NCBI RefSeq assembly: GCF_025336545.1
Contig: NZ_JAODBU010000008.1
Coordinates: 184,101-248,100 of the forward strand
Direction of reading: 5' to 3'
Source of the DNA: Eubacterium_U album
GTDB taxonomy: Bacteria > Bacillota > Clostridia > Lachnospirales > Lachnospiraceae
Length of the DNA stretch: 64,000 nt
Positions 1 to 9,408 of this stretch are shown here, in pieces. The notes below the pieces were generated by a model. It made no database searches and was not told the origin of the DNA. It was given only the letters and a program-made list of their open reading frames with translations. Every line of letters begins with the position of its first letter. Positions within the stretch are counted from its first letter, which is position 1. The position numbers were made by a program, and so were the translations under genes.

Positions 1-1
1 C

Positions 2-1276
2 ATAGATAATAATGCATCATTTAGTAAATTAATATTCAAATATAAAATTAATGATGGAACAATAAACGGTTGTGAAATATGTATGTTATTATACGATCAG
101 GGCGTATTAGAAAAAGACCGTGATTGGTATAACAAATTATCAACATACACATCAACGGAATCTTATAATTTTATTATTAGTCAGATTAAAAAATTAAATA
201 TTACACCGGCACAGATTGCTTTGGATCCATGTTCAGGCTCTGTTGTTGTTACTAATCCAAATAACGGTAAAGTGTTAGCTATGGTAACTTATCCAAGTTA
301 TGATAATAATATGCTTTCCGGTTCAGTAGACGCTGATTATTGGGCTAAACTTGTAGATGATTTATCTTCACCGCTTTATAACAGAGCTACTCAGGGGTTA
401 TCAGCTCCGGGTTCAACATTTAAGATGGTAACTGCAATGACAGCATTGGAAAATAATACAATAACAAGATATAGAACTATCGTTGATAAAGGTGAGTTTG
501 ATAAAATATCGCCACATCCAAAATGTTGGATATATCCTTCAGCACATGGTAGCTTGAATGTAATGCAGGCTATTGCTCAATCATGTAATGGATTTTTCTA
601 TGAAGTAGGTTATGAATTGGGAACAACTTCATCAGGTAAATATGATAGTGCTACAGGACTTAAAAAACTTGAAGTATATGCGAAAGAATTAGGTTTAGAC
701 ATGAAATCAGGTGTAGAAATAACAGAAAGCGACCCTAAATTTTCAACAGAATCAGCTGTCCATTCAGCCATTGGCCAGGGTAGTCATTCATATGCGCCTG
801 TACAACTTGCAAGATATATATCCACATTAGCTAACGGTGGTAAAAATTACGAACTAACTTTAGTTGATAAAATAACTGATTCATCAGGAAATGTAATTAA
901 GAAAAATAAAGCAAAATTATCAAATACTGTAAACGCATCAAGTGAAACATGGGATATTATTCATACCGGAATGCGAATGGTTATTACAGAAGGAACTATA
1001 GAAAAATCTTTCAAGGATACAGACATAGCGTTTGCCGGTAAAACAGGTACTGCTGAAGAAAATTCAAAAAGAAACGCACATTCATTGTTTGTAGCATATG
1101 CTCCATATAACAAACCTAAAGTGGCAATTTCAGCAGTTATTCCGTTTGGTAACTCTTCACATGATTCTGCTGAAGTAGCAAAGGACGTTGTAAGATATTA
1201 TCTTGGAGAATTAACGGATGATGATGTAAATAAAGATGTTGAAAGTTCTTCTTCAACAAGTGCCGTTAGAGATTAA
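2..1276 (+). CDS. Class B penicillin-binding protein 2 (transpeptidase), 5' end outside window
   Basis: The frame is already open at base 2, so the first 424 residues seen are the C-terminal part of a longer protein. The transpeptidase domain has the three hallmark motifs: SxxK in GSTFK (acyl-serine), SxN in SCNGFF, and KTG in GKTGTAEE. The family cross-links peptidoglycan at the outer membrane face as the partner of a SEDS glycosyltransferase. The matching SEDS protein (RodA) lies three genes downstream beyond minDE, which points to the elongation-type PBP2 of an mre-pbp2-min-rodA operon; the upstream mre genes would lie before the window. An ATG at 83 is internal and is not the true start. 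Confidence 0.93.
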   Translation: MDNNASFSKLIFKYKINDGTINGCEICMLLYDQGVLEKDRDWYNKLSTYTSTESYNFIISQIKKLNITPAQIALDPCSGSVVVTNPNNGKVLAMVTYPSYDNNMLSGSVDADYWAKLVDDLSSPLYNRATQGLSAPGSTFKMVTAMTALENNTITRYRTIVDKGEFDKISPHPKCWIYPSAHGSLNVMQAIAQSCNGFFYEVGYELGTTSSGKYDSATGLKKLEVYAKELGLDMKSGVEITESDPKFSTESAVHSAIGQGSHSYAPVQLARYISTLANGGKNYELTLVDKITDSSGNVIKKNKAKLSNTVNASSETWDIIHTGMRMVITEGTIEKSFKDTDIAFAGKTGTAEENSKRNAHSLFVAYAPYNKPKVAISAVIPFGNSSHDSAEVAKDVVRYYLGELTDDDVNKDVESSSSTSAVRD

Positions 1277-1410
1277 TTTAGTTAGAAAGCTAATATGGCT
1301 TTACTATATATAACAAAAGACTTCTTAATATACAAAAGAGTAATATATACAAAATATTACACTTAACATATGATTACTAAAATAAATATAAGTATATTGA
1401 GGAGGATTTT

Positions 1411-2208
1411 ATGGGAGAAGTAATAGTAATAACTTCCGGAAAAGGGGGAGTAGGCAAAACTACCGTTACTGCAAACCTGAGCGTTTCCCTTTCATTATTA
1501 GGGAAAAAAGTTATAGCTATAGACACAGATATAGGGCTTAGAAATCTGGATGTAGTAATGGGCTTAGAAAACAGCATTGTTTACAATATTGTTGATGTGA
1601 TTGAAGGGAACTGTCGCTTGAAGCAGGCTATAATAAGGGATAAAAGATTTAGAAATCTTTATTTGCTTCCAAGCGCTCAGAGCAAGGATAAGTCTTGCAT
1701 TAACCAATATCAGATGATTAATCTTACAAATGAATTAAAACAAAAGTTTGACTATGTATTAATTGATTGTCCAGCAGGAATTGAGCAGGGATTTAAAAAT
1801 GCTATTGCAGGTGCTACAAGAGCCATTATTGTGACTACTCCGGAAGTATCAGCAATTAGGGATGCTGACAGAGTGTCCTGTCTCTTAGATAAAGCAGGAC
1901 TATATCCTATCAATTTAATTGTAAATAAAATACGAAATGATTTAGTGAAAAAAGGCGATATGATGTCAACTGATGATGTCACAGAGATACTTAGTCTTGA
2001 TTTAATTGGCATGATTCATGATGATACAGATATTGTTATATCGACTAACAGAGGAGAACCTCTTGCAGGGGCAAATTCATATTCATCTAAAATTTTTATG
2101 AATATTGCTAAAAGAATAGATGGTGAAGAAGTACCAATGTTGAATCATAAGAATAGAAAATTTAATTTCTTTAAAAAGTATTTAACAGGAGGTTTTCAAA
2201 ATGTTTAG
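1411..2208 (+). CDS. minD: Septum site-determining ATPase MinD
   Basis: 265 residues, normal for MinD. It opens with the deviant Walker A motif GKGGVGKTT (residues 10-18, signature Lys11), followed by the D-T-D switch region near residue 40 and the DCPAG Walker B region. MinD is a membrane-associated ATPase that recruits MinC to block FtsZ assembly at the poles. The ATG follows an AGGAGG site at the usual distance. It overlaps minE by 8 bases, so the two are translationally coupled. No minC is seen in the window; it would be expected upstream. Confidence 0.96.
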   Translation: MGEVIVITSGKGGVGKTTVTANLSVSLSLLGKKVIAIDTDIGLRNLDVVMGLENSIVYNIVDVIEGNCRLKQAIIRDKRFRNLYLLPSAQSKDKSCINQYQMINLTNELKQKFDYVLIDCPAGIEQGFKNAIAGATRAIIVTTPEVSAIRDADRVSCLLDKAGLYPINLIVNKIRNDLVKKGDMMSTDDVTEILSLDLIGMIHDDTDIVISTNRGEPLAGANSYSSKIFMNIAKRIDGEEVPMLNHKNRKFNFFKKYLTGGFQNV

Positions 2209-2455
2209 ACTAAATTATTTTAGATTCAGGAAAAGAAAACGTTCAGGAAAAATTGCTCATGACAGACTGAAAATTCTTTTAGTTTCTGACAGGGCGGGAT
2301 GTTCACCTGAAACAATGGAACTTATTAAAAATGATATTTTAAATGTTATTTCAAAATATGTTGAAATTGATAAAGAAAACTGTAAAATACAAATAGAAAA
2401 AGATAAAAAGCCTTATCTTTTTGCAAACATACCTATAAAAGAAGTTAAGGTTTAA
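2201..2455 (+). CDS. minE: Cell division topological specificity factor MinE
   Basis: 84 residues, the usual MinE length. An amphipathic, basic N-terminus (residues 1-20) precedes the MinD-activating segment (AHDRLKILLVSDR) and a beta-strand C-terminal dimer domain. MinE stimulates MinD ATPase at the membrane, driving Min oscillation. The start overlaps the end of minD and uses an AGGAGG site inside that gene. MinE occurs in many Clostridia but not in Bacillus, which uses DivIVA/MinJ; this fits the absence of divIVA from the ylmH region here. Confidence 0.93.
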   Translation: MFRLNYFRFRKRKRSGKIAHDRLKILLVSDRAGCSPETMELIKNDILNVISKYVEIDKENCKIQIEKDKKPYLFANIPIKEVKV

Positions 2456-2508
2456 TATATTTACTTAGTTATGCTCAAAGAAAATGGGCATTAGGAGGCA
2501 AAATATCA

Positions 2509-3669
2509 ATGGCAAGAAGAAAGAAAAAAACGCTGTCGAAATTAAAAGAATATAAATTTAGCAATATAAATTTTAGATTACTACTTTATGTAGTATGTCT
2601 GACTGTTATTGGAATACTTGCGATAGGTAGTGCTACTAGCGGTGGAACAGAACAGAAAAAACAGATTTTAGGATTTGTAATGGGAATTATTATTTTAATA
2701 ATTTTAAGTTTAGTAAGTTATAAATTTGTTTTTAAATTTTACTGGCTTGCATACATATTTAACTTGGTATTGCTTGTTTATGTTAAATTAAATGGAGATG
2801 TAAATAAAGGTGCAGGACGTTGGATTGATTTAAAGTTTATGCAGTTTCAGCCTTCGGAATTATCAAAGATAATTTTAATATTATTTTTAGCTGCTTATCT
2901 TTATAAGCATAGAAATACCATAAATACCTTTAGAACAATAGCTTCTACATGTGCATTAGCAGGATTACCAATAGCTCTCATAGTAGTTCAGCCGGATTTA
3001 TCAACAACAATAGTTATTTTTATTACATTTTGTGTTATAATGTTTTTATCTGGGATTAGTTACAAGATTGTAACAACTGTGTTAATTATTGCTATACCTT
3101 TAGCAAGTGTATTTGTTTACGTGGGGATAAACGATCCTAATAGCGGTATTTTACAAGGATATCAGTTAAAAAGAATTGTTGGTTTTTATAGCAAAGATTC
3201 AACTGACCCTGACATTATAGATACAAGACGACAGCAGGAGAACTCATTACTTGCAATTGGTTCCGGCGGTCTTACAGGAAAAGGCCTAAATAACAATACA
3301 GTAACCAGTGTAAAGAACGGTAACTTATTATCAGAAAGTCATACTGATTTTATATTTGCAATTATAGGTGAAGAACTGGGATTTGCAGGAAGTGCGGCAG
3401 TTGTTATCTTGTTGCTACTTATAGTTGTTGAATGTTTTCTAACGGGAGCCAGGGCGAAAGATTTAAGTGGAAAACTGTTTTGCTTTGGACTTGGATCGTT
3501 GATTGGATTCCAATCGCTTGTTAATTTGTCAGTAGCGACATGTATGTTGCCTAATACCGGCTTAACGTTACCATTCGTTAGTTATGGATTGTCATCCCTA
3601 ATCAGTATGTATATTGGTATTGGGATTGTAATAAATGTAGGATTACAGCGGAAAAAAGATTTATACTAG
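2509..3669 (+). CDS. rodA: SEDS peptidoglycan glycosyltransferase, RodA type
   Basis: 386 residues with about ten hydrophobic membrane segments and a short basic N-terminus. Family signatures include GRWIDLKFMQFQPSELSK, the segment QQENSLLAIGSGGLTGKG, the ESHTDFIFAIIGEELG loop and the C-terminal LPNTGLTLPFVSYG motif. SEDS proteins polymerise lipid II with a class B PBP. Its place in a pbp2-minDE operon argues for the elongation enzyme RodA rather than FtsW. A second SEDS/PBP pair is found at 54.3-57.1 kb. Confidence 0.92.
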   Translation: MARRKKKTLSKLKEYKFSNINFRLLLYVVCLTVIGILAIGSATSGGTEQKKQILGFVMGIIILIILSLVSYKFVFKFYWLAYIFNLVLLVYVKLNGDVNKGAGRWIDLKFMQFQPSELSKIILILFLAAYLYKHRNTINTFRTIASTCALAGLPIALIVVQPDLSTTIVIFITFCVIMFLSGISYKIVTTVLIIAIPLASVFVYVGINDPNSGILQGYQLKRIVGFYSKDSTDPDIIDTRRQQENSLLAIGSGGLTGKGLNNNTVTSVKNGNLLSESHTDFIFAIIGEELGFAGSAAVVILLLLIVVECFLTGARAKDLSGKLFCFGLGSLIGFQSLVNLSVATCMLPNTGLTLPFVSYGLSSLISMYIGIGIVINVGLQRKKDLY

Positions 3670-3682
3670 GAGGAGTAAATAT

Positions 3683-4081
3683 ATGAATATTGGTTTTATA
3701 GCACACGATTCAAAAAAACATTTAATGCAGAATTTCTGCATTGCGTACAGGGGTATTCTATCAAAGCATGAACTTTATGCGACAGGTACTACAGGCAGAT
3801 TAATAGAGGAAGCAGCTAATTTAAATGTTCATAAATTTTTAGCTGGACATTTAGGTGGTGAACAACAGATGTGTGCCATGATTGAGCAGAATCAGATGGA
3901 CTTAGTTATATTTTTAAGAGATCCATTAAATCCTAAATCTCATGAACCGGATATTCATAAAGCAATACGTTTATGTGATATGCACAATATTCCTCTAGCT
4001 TCAAATGTAGCTACTGCCGAATTACTTATAAAATCACTTGAACACGGAGATTTAGAATGGCGTGAAGCTTATAATGCATAA
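3683..4081 (+). CDS. mgsA: Methylglyoxal synthase
   Basis: 132 residues, full length. MgsA converts dihydroxyacetone phosphate to methylglyoxal plus phosphate, a bypass that releases phosphate when sugar phosphates accumulate. The phosphate-binding ATGTTGRL segment and the catalytic Asp region LVIFLRDPL are present, as is the C-terminal SNVATAELL. The start follows AGGAGG, 13 bases after rodA, so it is the last gene of the rod-shape operon, ahead of a strong terminator. Confidence 0.95.
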   Translation: MNIGFIAHDSKKHLMQNFCIAYRGILSKHELYATGTTGRLIEEAANLNVHKFLAGHLGGEQQMCAMIEQNQMDLVIFLRDPLNPKSHEPDIHKAIRLCDMHNIPLASNVATAELLIKSLEHGDLEWREAYNA

Positions 4082-4140
4082 AAAAATACCGGAATATAGT
4101 TATACTAATTAGATTAGTTGACTATTTCCGGTATTTTTTA
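4081..4140. terminator. Bidirectional terminator between mgsA and the DUF378 gene
   Basis: A stem of about 18 bp joins AAAAAATACCGGAA to TTCCGGTATTTTTT, with A/T runs on both sides. It can therefore stop transcription from both convergent genes. Confidence 0.88.
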
Positions 4141-4214
4141 TTAATTATTTTATTTCTAAATTAAGAATTACTAAATTGTAAATGCCATAAAAGAATACAA
4201 TTCAGATAAAGTTT

Positions 4215-4430
4215 TTAATGGTTTTCACCAAGAGAATAAACTCTTCCATATAGACTGATTAAGTACAAACCACATAATCCGATTATTGCATAAATAATTC
4301 TTGAAAGCCAACTCATATCGCCAAATAAAAATGCAACTAAATCAAATTTAAAGAAACCTATAAGTCCCCAGTTTATTGCTCCAATTATAACTAATGTCAG
4401 CACTGTATAATCAAATCCTTTTGAATTCAT
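4215..4430 (-). CDS. DUF378 family small membrane protein
   Basis: 71 residues with two hydrophobic segments (about 8-28 and 40-62) joined by a short loop with the family motif GAINWGLIGFF. The function of this family is unknown. The ATG is preceded by AGGAGGTGA, an excellent ribosome binding site, so it is a real gene despite its size. It stands alone, convergent with mgsA and divergent from the gene at 4625. Confidence 0.85.
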   Translation of the reverse strand: MNSKGFDYTVLTLVIIGAINWGLIGFFKFDLVAFLFGDMSWLSRIIYAIIGLCGLYLISLYGRVYSLGENH

Positions 4431-4624
4431 ATAATCACCTCCTGTGCTTTATATATGATATTTTTTACAAAAAATGAAATAATATAAATGGTAATTATTT
4501 CATTGACTAGAATTGAAAAATGATAGATAATATAAGATAGTGCCTGATGATTTGAATTAGGCAGATTTAACATTTGTTTAATAGATAATTTTAAATTATC
4601 TAATACATAATTAAGGTGAATAAG

Positions 4625-6013
4625 ATGGCAAAAAAGCAAAAACGAGTAATAAGATATAAATCTTACACACGTATTAATCCGGGTATTATAATTTTTGGCA
4701 TTATATTTATATATATAGCAATCAGCTTATTTAAATACATTACAACAGACAGAATTAATTATTATGAAGTAGTCGAGGGAACTTCATCCGATGAAACATA
4801 TAAATCCTATAAAGGGATTGCATTACGTAAAGAAAGTGTTGTTAATGCTGATTCTTCCGGATATGTTGATTATTATGTTCGTGAAGGTGCACGAATATCT
4901 TTAAATACAACTTTATATAGTATGGATGCAGACGGAACAATTAATAAACTGTTATCTGAAATGTCTGAAAAAGATACTACCCTTACAGACGATGATATTA
5001 CAAAATTAAAAGATAAAATATATACTTTTACAAATAACTATGATGATATGGATTTTAATGAAGTATATAATTTTAAAAATAATGTTCAGGGAACAGTTGC
5101 TGACCTGATTAACATGAATGCATTAGATTCATTGATTAAAAATAATTCAGATTCTCAATTTTCGATAAATAAGGCACGTAATACAGGAATTGTACTTTAT
5201 AGATTTGATGGATATGAAAATAAAAAGGCTAAAGAACTTACAATGGATGACTTTAGAGCTAAAAACTATTCTTCACAGCTTGTTAATTCAGGCGATTATG
5301 TTGAAGCAAATGAGCCTATCTATAAATCTATTACTGATGATGAATGGAGTATCGTAGTTCCATTTACCAAAAATGAAGTAAAAAAATATAAAGATACAGT
5401 AGGTGTAAAAATTAAATTTAATAAAGATAATATAACCACTACAGCCAATATTAAAATTGTAAAGGGTGCAGATGGTAATAATTACGGAGTAATTACATTA
5501 GCAAAGTATGTTGTAAGATATGCAACAGACAGATTTGTAAATATTCAGATTATTGATAATATAACAACAGGATTAAAAATTCCAAAAATATCAATTGCTT
5601 CTAAGAATTTATACATAATTCCAAAGGATTATGCCACAAAATCTAATGACGATACAGACATTGGATTTAGAAAACAGGTTGTTAAAGATGGCAAAATTGA
5701 TAGTGATGTAACATATCCTACTATTTCATATTCAGATGATGATAATTATTATGTATCTACTGATGAATTTGAAAAAGGTGATGTACTCATCAAGGATGAT
5801 TCTGTTGAGACATATACTATTGGAGCTGAACAGACAAGACAAGGTGTTTACAACATAAACAACGGATACACTGTTTTTGTTCAGGTAACCATATTAGGCG
5901 AAACAGATGAATATTACATTGTTGAATCGGGCGAAAAATATGGTTTAAGTGTGTATGACCATATCGTCTTAGATAGTAGCAAAGTAAAAGAAAATCAAAT
6001 TATATTTCAATAA
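4625..6013 (+). CDS. HlyD-like membrane-anchored protein of the sepF/ylmH cluster
   Basis: 462 residues. A basic N-terminus is followed by one membrane segment (about 23-45), then a large extracytoplasmic region with the lipoyl/barrel-sandwich pattern of HlyD-type adaptors (for example GYVDYYVREGARI and ANEPIYKSITDDEWSIVVP). No transporter gene adjoins it. Its constant place before yggS-sepF-ylmH suggests a cell-envelope or division role, but that is inference. A GTG at 4616 is in frame; ATG 4625 is chosen because AAGGTG (4613-4618) sits six bases before it. Confidence 0.75.
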   Translation: MAKKQKRVIRYKSYTRINPGIIIFGIIFIYIAISLFKYITTDRINYYEVVEGTSSDETYKSYKGIALRKESVVNADSSGYVDYYVREGARISLNTTLYSMDADGTINKLLSEMSEKDTTLTDDDITKLKDKIYTFTNNYDDMDFNEVYNFKNNVQGTVADLINMNALDSLIKNNSDSQFSINKARNTGIVLYRFDGYENKKAKELTMDDFRAKNYSSQLVNSGDYVEANEPIYKSITDDEWSIVVPFTKNEVKKYKDTVGVKIKFNKDNITTTANIKIVKGADGNNYGVITLAKYVVRYATDRFVNIQIIDNITTGLKIPKISIASKNLYIIPKDYATKSNDDTDIGFRKQVVKDGKIDSDVTYPTISYSDDDNYYVSTDEFEKGDVLIKDDSVETYTIGAEQTRQGVYNINNGYTVFVQVTILGETDEYYIVESGEKYGLSVYDHIVLDSSKVKENQIIFQ

Positions 6014-6030
6014 ATAAAGGAGTGATTTTA

Positions 6031-6723
6031 ATGATACAGGAAAATATTAAACTTGTAGAAGAAAACATTAAAAAGGCTTGTGAAAAAGTAGGAAGAGACG
6101 TAAATGAAGTAACTTTAATAGCTGTCAGCAAAACTAAACCTTATACTGCAATAGAAGAGGCATTGCCAACAGGTGTTAAAGATTACGGAGAAAATAAAGT
6201 TCAGGAACTTTGTGACAAATATGAAATATTGCCAAAAGATATCAAATGGCACATGATTGGTCATTTACAAAGAAATAAAGTTAAATATCTTGTAGGAAAG
6301 GCTTCTCTTATCCATTCTGTTGATTCAATAAGATTAGCAGAACAGATTGAAAAAGAATATGCAAAAGCTGATGAAATTGCGAATATATTAATTGAAGTAA
6401 ATATGGCACAGGAAGAAAGTAAATTCGGAATAACATCTGAAGAAACTGAACAATTAGTTAGAGAAATAGCTAAATTTCCACACATAAGAATTAAAGGATT
6501 AATGACAATTGCTCCATATACTGATAATCCTGAATCAAATAGAGTATATTTTAGAAATATGAAGAAATTATCGGTTGACATAGAAAATAAAAACATTGAT
6601 AATGTTAGTATGAGTGTCTTGTCGATGGGGATGACAGGAGACTATCAGGTAGCCGTTGAAGAAGGTGCAACTCTAGTCAGAGTCGGTACCGGAATATTTG
6701 GTGAAAGAAATTATAATATTTAA
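6031..6723 (+). CDS. yggS: PLP homeostasis protein, YggS/YlmE family
   Basis: 230 residues. The single-domain PLP-binding barrel has VTLIAVSKTKP with the PLP Lys near residue 36, DYGENKVQEL, WHMIGHLQRNK and the C-terminal SMGMTGDYQVAVEEGATLVRVG. It has no known enzymatic activity and acts in vitamin B6 homeostasis. It is the homologue of Bacillus ylmE, next to sepF as there. ATG 6031 has AAAGGAG nine bases upstream; the in-frame GTG at 6022 lies inside that site and is not used here. Confidence 0.95.
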   Translation: MIQENIKLVEENIKKACEKVGRDVNEVTLIAVSKTKPYTAIEEALPTGVKDYGENKVQELCDKYEILPKDIKWHMIGHLQRNKVKYLVGKASLIHSVDSIRLAEQIEKEYAKADEIANILIEVNMAQEESKFGITSEETEQLVREIAKFPHIRIKGLMTIAPYTDNPESNRVYFRNMKKLSVDIENKNIDNVSMSVLSMGMTGDYQVAVEEGATLVRVGTGIFGERNYNI

Positions 6724-6750
6724 AATATAAATCAAAGTTAGGAGATTAAA

Positions 6751-7329
6751 ATGAGTTTTATAGATAAAGTGTCGAACATATTAAGAATGGATTATAATCA
6801 GGATGATTACGATGATTATGACGAAGATTTCGATGATGATTTCGACGAAGATGAAGAAGAGACAAGACAGCCTGAACGTGTAAGTCGTACATCTTATAGA
6901 GACAAATACGAAGATGAAGACGATGAACTTTCATATAGCAAACGTTCAAGCCACGCTAAATCTTCATCCAGAAGTTCATTTATGAGCAAATCATCTAATA
7001 AAAACGCAAGAAATGTCGTTCCGATGAGAAGTTCAGGATTAGAAGTTTGCGTAATTAAGCCATCGGGTTATGATGAAACAAAAGAAATAATAGACACATT
7101 GCTTCAGGGAAAAGCTGTAATCGTTAATTTAGAAGGCGTTAAATTAGATTTAGCTCAGCGTATTGTTGATACAGTTTATGGTGCAAGCTATTCTATAGGC
7201 GGTAAATTACAAAAAATAACAGGATACATTTACATCGTGACACCTTCAAATGTTGATCTTTCAGGTGATTTCCATGATGCAATATCAAGTTCATATAATA
7301 ACATGAGATCAACTTCAATGTATAAGTAG
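6751..7329 (+). CDS. sepF: Cell division protein SepF
   Basis: 192 residues. A short membrane-targeting helix (MSFIDKVSNILRM) is followed by a very acidic then Ser/Lys-rich linker (about 15-90) and the conserved C-terminal domain with VCVIKPSGYDET, KAVIVNLEGV and DTVYGASYSIGG. SepF tethers FtsZ to the membrane and aligns its filaments. It lies between yggS and ylmH, as in other Firmicutes. The linker is longer than in Bacillus SepF (about 150 residues in total). Confidence 0.95.
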   Translation: MSFIDKVSNILRMDYNQDDYDDYDEDFDDDFDEDEEETRQPERVSRTSYRDKYEDEDDELSYSKRSSHAKSSSRSSFMSKSSNKNARNVVPMRSSGLEVCVIKPSGYDETKEIIDTLLQGKAVIVNLEGVKLDLAQRIVDTVYGASYSIGGKLQKITGYIYIVTPSNVDLSGDFHDAISSSYNNMRSTSMYK

Positions 7330-7358
7330 AATTATATTCGACATTTAAGGACAGACTG

Positions 7359-8114
7359 ATGAACAAAGAAGATAATTATGTTAAAAACCGATTATTAGAT
7401 CTTGCAGATATTACTTATTCAAAAAATATCTATGCATATTCTGATTTTCTAAATTTAAATGAAATAAATATTTTTAATACAATAACAAATCAATTACCTC
7501 CAGTTAATTACTATTTGACTGGAGGCAATGTTTATGCAGAAAGAAAAATTGTAGTCTTTAAACCAATTGAAGTCTATTATGAAGAAGATGTCCCAATCAC
7601 TCTTTTAAAAATCGAACCACTCAATAAAAAATACGCAGATACATTAAATCATAGAGATTATTTAGGGGCAATATTAAATTTGGGAATTGACAGAAGTAAG
7701 ATTGGCGATATTTTTATAGGTGAAAATGTAGCATATATATATGTTATTACAGGAATTTCTGACTATATAATCAATAATTTTACAAAAGTAAAACATACTC
7801 TTATTTCATGTAAGATTGCTTATGATGAAATTGAAAATGTCAGACCAAATCTTAAAGAAATAAAAGGAACTATCGGTAACATACGATTAGACAGTATAAT
7901 TTCTTTAGCATTTAATAAATCAAGAAGCAGTATTGTTTCATATATTGAAGAGAAAAAAGTATTCGTAAACGGAAAAATTATTACTTCAAATGGATATTCA
8001 ATTAAAGAAAATGATATTATTTCAGTCAGAGGTCTTGGCAGAGTTATTTACAACAGACAGATAAGTGTTACTAAAAAAGGAAAAAATCTAGTATCAGTTT
8101 CGATATACTGTTAA
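7359..8114 (+). CDS. ylmH: YlmH-like S4-domain RNA-binding protein
   Basis: 251 residues. The C-terminal S4 domain (about 170-235) has RLDSIISLAF, SRSSIVSYIEEKKVFVNGK and the ENDIISVRGLGR strand. The N-terminal part matches the YlmH family in position and size. The family binds RNA, and Bacillus YlmH has been linked to ribosome-associated quality control. It is the usual downstream neighbour of sepF. divIVA, which normally follows in Bacillus, is missing here. Confidence 0.85.
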   Translation: MNKEDNYVKNRLLDLADITYSKNIYAYSDFLNLNEINIFNTITNQLPPVNYYLTGGNVYAERKIVVFKPIEVYYEEDVPITLLKIEPLNKKYADTLNHRDYLGAILNLGIDRSKIGDIFIGENVAYIYVITGISDYIINNFTKVKHTLISCKIAYDEIENVRPNLKEIKGTIGNIRLDSIISLAFNKSRSSIVSYIEEKKVFVNGKIITSNGYSIKENDIISVRGLGRVIYNRQISVTKKGKNLVSVSIYC

Positions 8115-8117
8115 ATA

Positions 8118-8270
8118 AACAAGCTACAATCATTATTGTAGATACTGAAAATTAAGATGCTTGTTGTTATATAGTTATTATTTCAACAAGTAATATAGCA
8201 GACAAAAAGAAAGGGCACTGTAAATTAAATTAGATTTACGCAAATTAAATAAATATTTATTTAATTATAA
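8118..8270 (+). promoter_or_regulatory. Structured leader ahead of aroB with competing hairpins
   Basis: This 166-base gap contains CTACAAT (8124-8130) pairing with ATTGTAG (8135-8141). AACAAGC (8118-8124) can pair with the GCTTGTT part of GCTTGTTG (8159-8166), which can instead pair with CAACAAG (8184-8190), so the two folds exclude each other. An inverted repeat GTAAAT/ATTTAC (8220-8239) and a perfect 24-bp AT palindrome (8243-8266) follow, just before the AAGGAG site of aroB. No typical U-tract terminator is seen. It resembles an attenuator but matches no class I recognise. Confidence 0.35.
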
Positions 8271-8280
8271 GGAGAAAAAT

Positions 8281-9387
8281 ATGGAAGTATCAATTAACAC
8301 AAACGCAATGAAAGTAAATTATGAGCAAAAGCCTTGTTATGATATTGTATTTTCAAAAGATTTCAATTTATTAAATGATGAAATCCAGCAATTAAATATA
8401 AGTAACAAACGAATTTGTATAGTTACAGAATCAAATGTTGGTCCTTTATATGCAAATGAAGTTAAAGATATTTTTATGAGTAATTCAAAAGAAGTAATTA
8501 TTTTTGAATTTACAGCAGGTGAAGCTCATAAGAATTTGGATACAATTTCTGAATTATATACTGTTTTAATTGAAAATAAATTTGACAGAAATGATATGCT
8601 TGTTGCTTTAGGTGGTGGTGTTGTAGGAGACATGACAGGATATGCTGCAGCAACTTATTTAAGAGGAATAGATTTTATTCAAATTCCAACTTCTTTATTA
8701 GCACAGGTAGATTCAAGTATTGGTGGAAAAACAGGTGTAGATTATAAGGCTTACAAAAACATGATAGGAGCCTTCTACCAGCCTAAACTTGTATATATGA
8801 ATCTTAGTACATTAAACTCATTACCTAATCGCGAATATTATTCAGGAATGGGCGAAATAGTTAAACACGGATTAATAAAAGATTCTGATTATTTCTACTG
8901 GTTAAAAGAGAATTATCAAAAGATTTTAGATAGAGACTATGACACTTTGTTTACTATGATTTACAATAGTTGTAATGTAAAAAGAAAAGTAGTGGAAGAA
9001 GATCCTAAAGAAAAAGGAGATAGAGCCTTACTTAATTTTGGACATACAATTGGTCATGCAGTTGAAAAATTAAAAAATTTCACATTACTTCATGGGGAAT
9101 GTGTTTCAATTGGTATTGTATCAGCTGCATACATTTCTTTGGTTAAAAATTATATAAATAACACTGAATTTAATGATATATGTGATACATTAAAATTATT
9201 TAAATTACCTGTTACTACATCAGATATTAACGCTAATGATGTTGTTGAAGCCACTTTAAATGATAAAAAAATGGATTCAGGTGTAATTAAGTTCATCGTT
9301 TTAAAAGAAATTGGTAATGCTTCAATTGATAGAACTATAGACCATGACTTATTAATTTATAGCTGTGAAAAAATAATTAAAAAGTAA
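8281..9387 (+). CDS. aroB: 3-dehydroquinate synthase
   Basis: 368 residues. It converts DAHP to 3-dehydroquinate in the shikimate pathway (NAD- and metal-dependent, cytosolic). Visible motifs are LVALGGGVVGDMTGYAAATY (NAD binding), PTSLLAQVDSSIGGKTGVD, FYQPKLVYM, the metal-binding Glu of GMGEIVKHGLI, and the His pair of NFGHTIGHAVE and LHGECVSIG. It is followed closely by lspA. No other shikimate gene is in the window. Confidence 0.97.
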   Translation: MEVSINTNAMKVNYEQKPCYDIVFSKDFNLLNDEIQQLNISNKRICIVTESNVGPLYANEVKDIFMSNSKEVIIFEFTAGEAHKNLDTISELYTVLIENKFDRNDMLVALGGGVVGDMTGYAAATYLRGIDFIQIPTSLLAQVDSSIGGKTGVDYKAYKNMIGAFYQPKLVYMNLSTLNSLPNREYYSGMGEIVKHGLIKDSDYFYWLKENYQKILDRDYDTLFTMIYNSCNVKRKVVEEDPKEKGDRALLNFGHTIGHAVEKLKNFTLLHGECVSIGIVSAAYISLVKNYINNTEFNDICDTLKLFKLPVTTSDINANDVVEATLNDKKMDSGVIKFIVLKEIGNASIDRTIDHDLLIYSCEKIIKK

Positions 9388-9408
9388 GTTTTAGAAAGGA
9401 TTATAAAG

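Noticed and set aside
1340..1360. Hairpin GTAATAT/ATATTAC before minD
   Set aside because: A 7-bp AT-only stem without a T-run; likely chance in AT-rich DNA.
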